A DNA stretch of 41,097 nt, taken from assembly GCF_023914155.1 (NCBI RefSeq), contig NZ_JAMWYS010000059.1:1-41097 (forward strand), in the 5' to 3' direction. This DNA is from Solitalea agri. GTDB taxonomy: Bacteria > Bacteroidota > Bacteroidia > Sphingobacteriales > Sphingobacteriaceae. A program made the position numbers and the translations under genes. The notes under the pieces are model-generated. The model had not been told where the DNA came from, did no database searches, and worked only from the letters and a program-made list of their open reading frames with translations. Positions 41,058 to 41,097 of the stretch are shown piece by piece. Position 1 is the first letter of the stretch. Every line of letters starts with the position of its first letter.

Positions 41058-41097
41058 AGTTGCCGAGAATTGACTGTATATTTTTTGATTGAGAATT

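Noticed and set aside
41029-41097. Start of an insertion sequence after gyrB (GAGGCTGTCTCAAAAG resembles some element ends)
   Set aside because: The sequence folds as a complete rho-independent terminator with T tract, and there is no transposase sequence in the remaining bases.

Overview
The window looks like chromosomal DNA of a Bacteroidota bacterium, most likely Sphingobacteriales (Pedobacter/Solitalea-like). Reasons: AT-rich DNA with few Shine-Dalgarno sequences; several promoters of the Bacteroidota type (TTTG, 17-19 nt, TAnnTTTG); and families typical of the phylum (DUF5916 barrel protein, DUF6600 protein, TlpA-type thioredoxin lipoprotein-like proteins, HTH_34-type winged-helix regulator next to creD). 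Assignment below phylum is an inference. I found no tRNA, rRNA, CRISPR array, transposase or prophage gene.

Layout. 0-4 kb: dnaE (minus) and a 0.5 kb AT-rich gap with a large imperfect dyad. 4-9 kb: a lone radical SAM protein and a DUF5916 outer-membrane-type protein, ended by a nested repeat/terminator block. 9-13.3 kb: an AhpD-like protein with its Crp/Fnr-type regulator (minus), then a methyltransferase, an exported alpha/beta hydrolase and an exported thioredoxin-like protein (plus). 13.3-19.1 kb: purT, an NTF2-like protein, an ECF sigma factor coupled to a four-helix membrane protein, an OmpA-type lipoprotein, an unknown cytosolic protein and an MtfA-like metallopeptidase. 19.2-27.4 kb: mainly envelope genes (small membrane protein, AsmA, a DUF5009/HGSNAT-like membrane acyltransferase, a DUF3592-like protein, a DUF6600 protein, a 14-helix drug exporter), with a 640-base non-coding region full of short repeats and hairpins. 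27.5-29.8 kb: NUDIX CoA pyrophosphatase, miaA and a pRiA4b ORF-3-like protein. 30.1-33.1 kb: a four-gene module (membrane protein, winged-helix regulator, Coq4-like protein, CreD) in two transcription units. 33.2-41 kb: housekeeping genes (cca, Sua5/TsaC-type, dapD, S4 protein, OmpH/Skp-like lipoprotein, Rieske lipoprotein, gyrB).

The strongest candidate for an undescribed system is the 30.1-33.1 kb module. The same short palindrome (ACTTTG, 5 nt, CAAAGT) lies directly upstream of both units, in the first case overlapping a textbook Bacteroidota promoter, and the module encodes its own winged-helix protein. The second unit pairs CreD with a protein carrying the complete Coq4 metal motif HDxxHx11E, although Bacteroidota generally make menaquinone rather than ubiquinone. 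This suggests a self-regulated membrane or quinone stress module; the function is inference.

Several starts were moved from the longest frame to internal ATGs where the upstream codon was TTG or lay inside a terminator; these are explained per gene.
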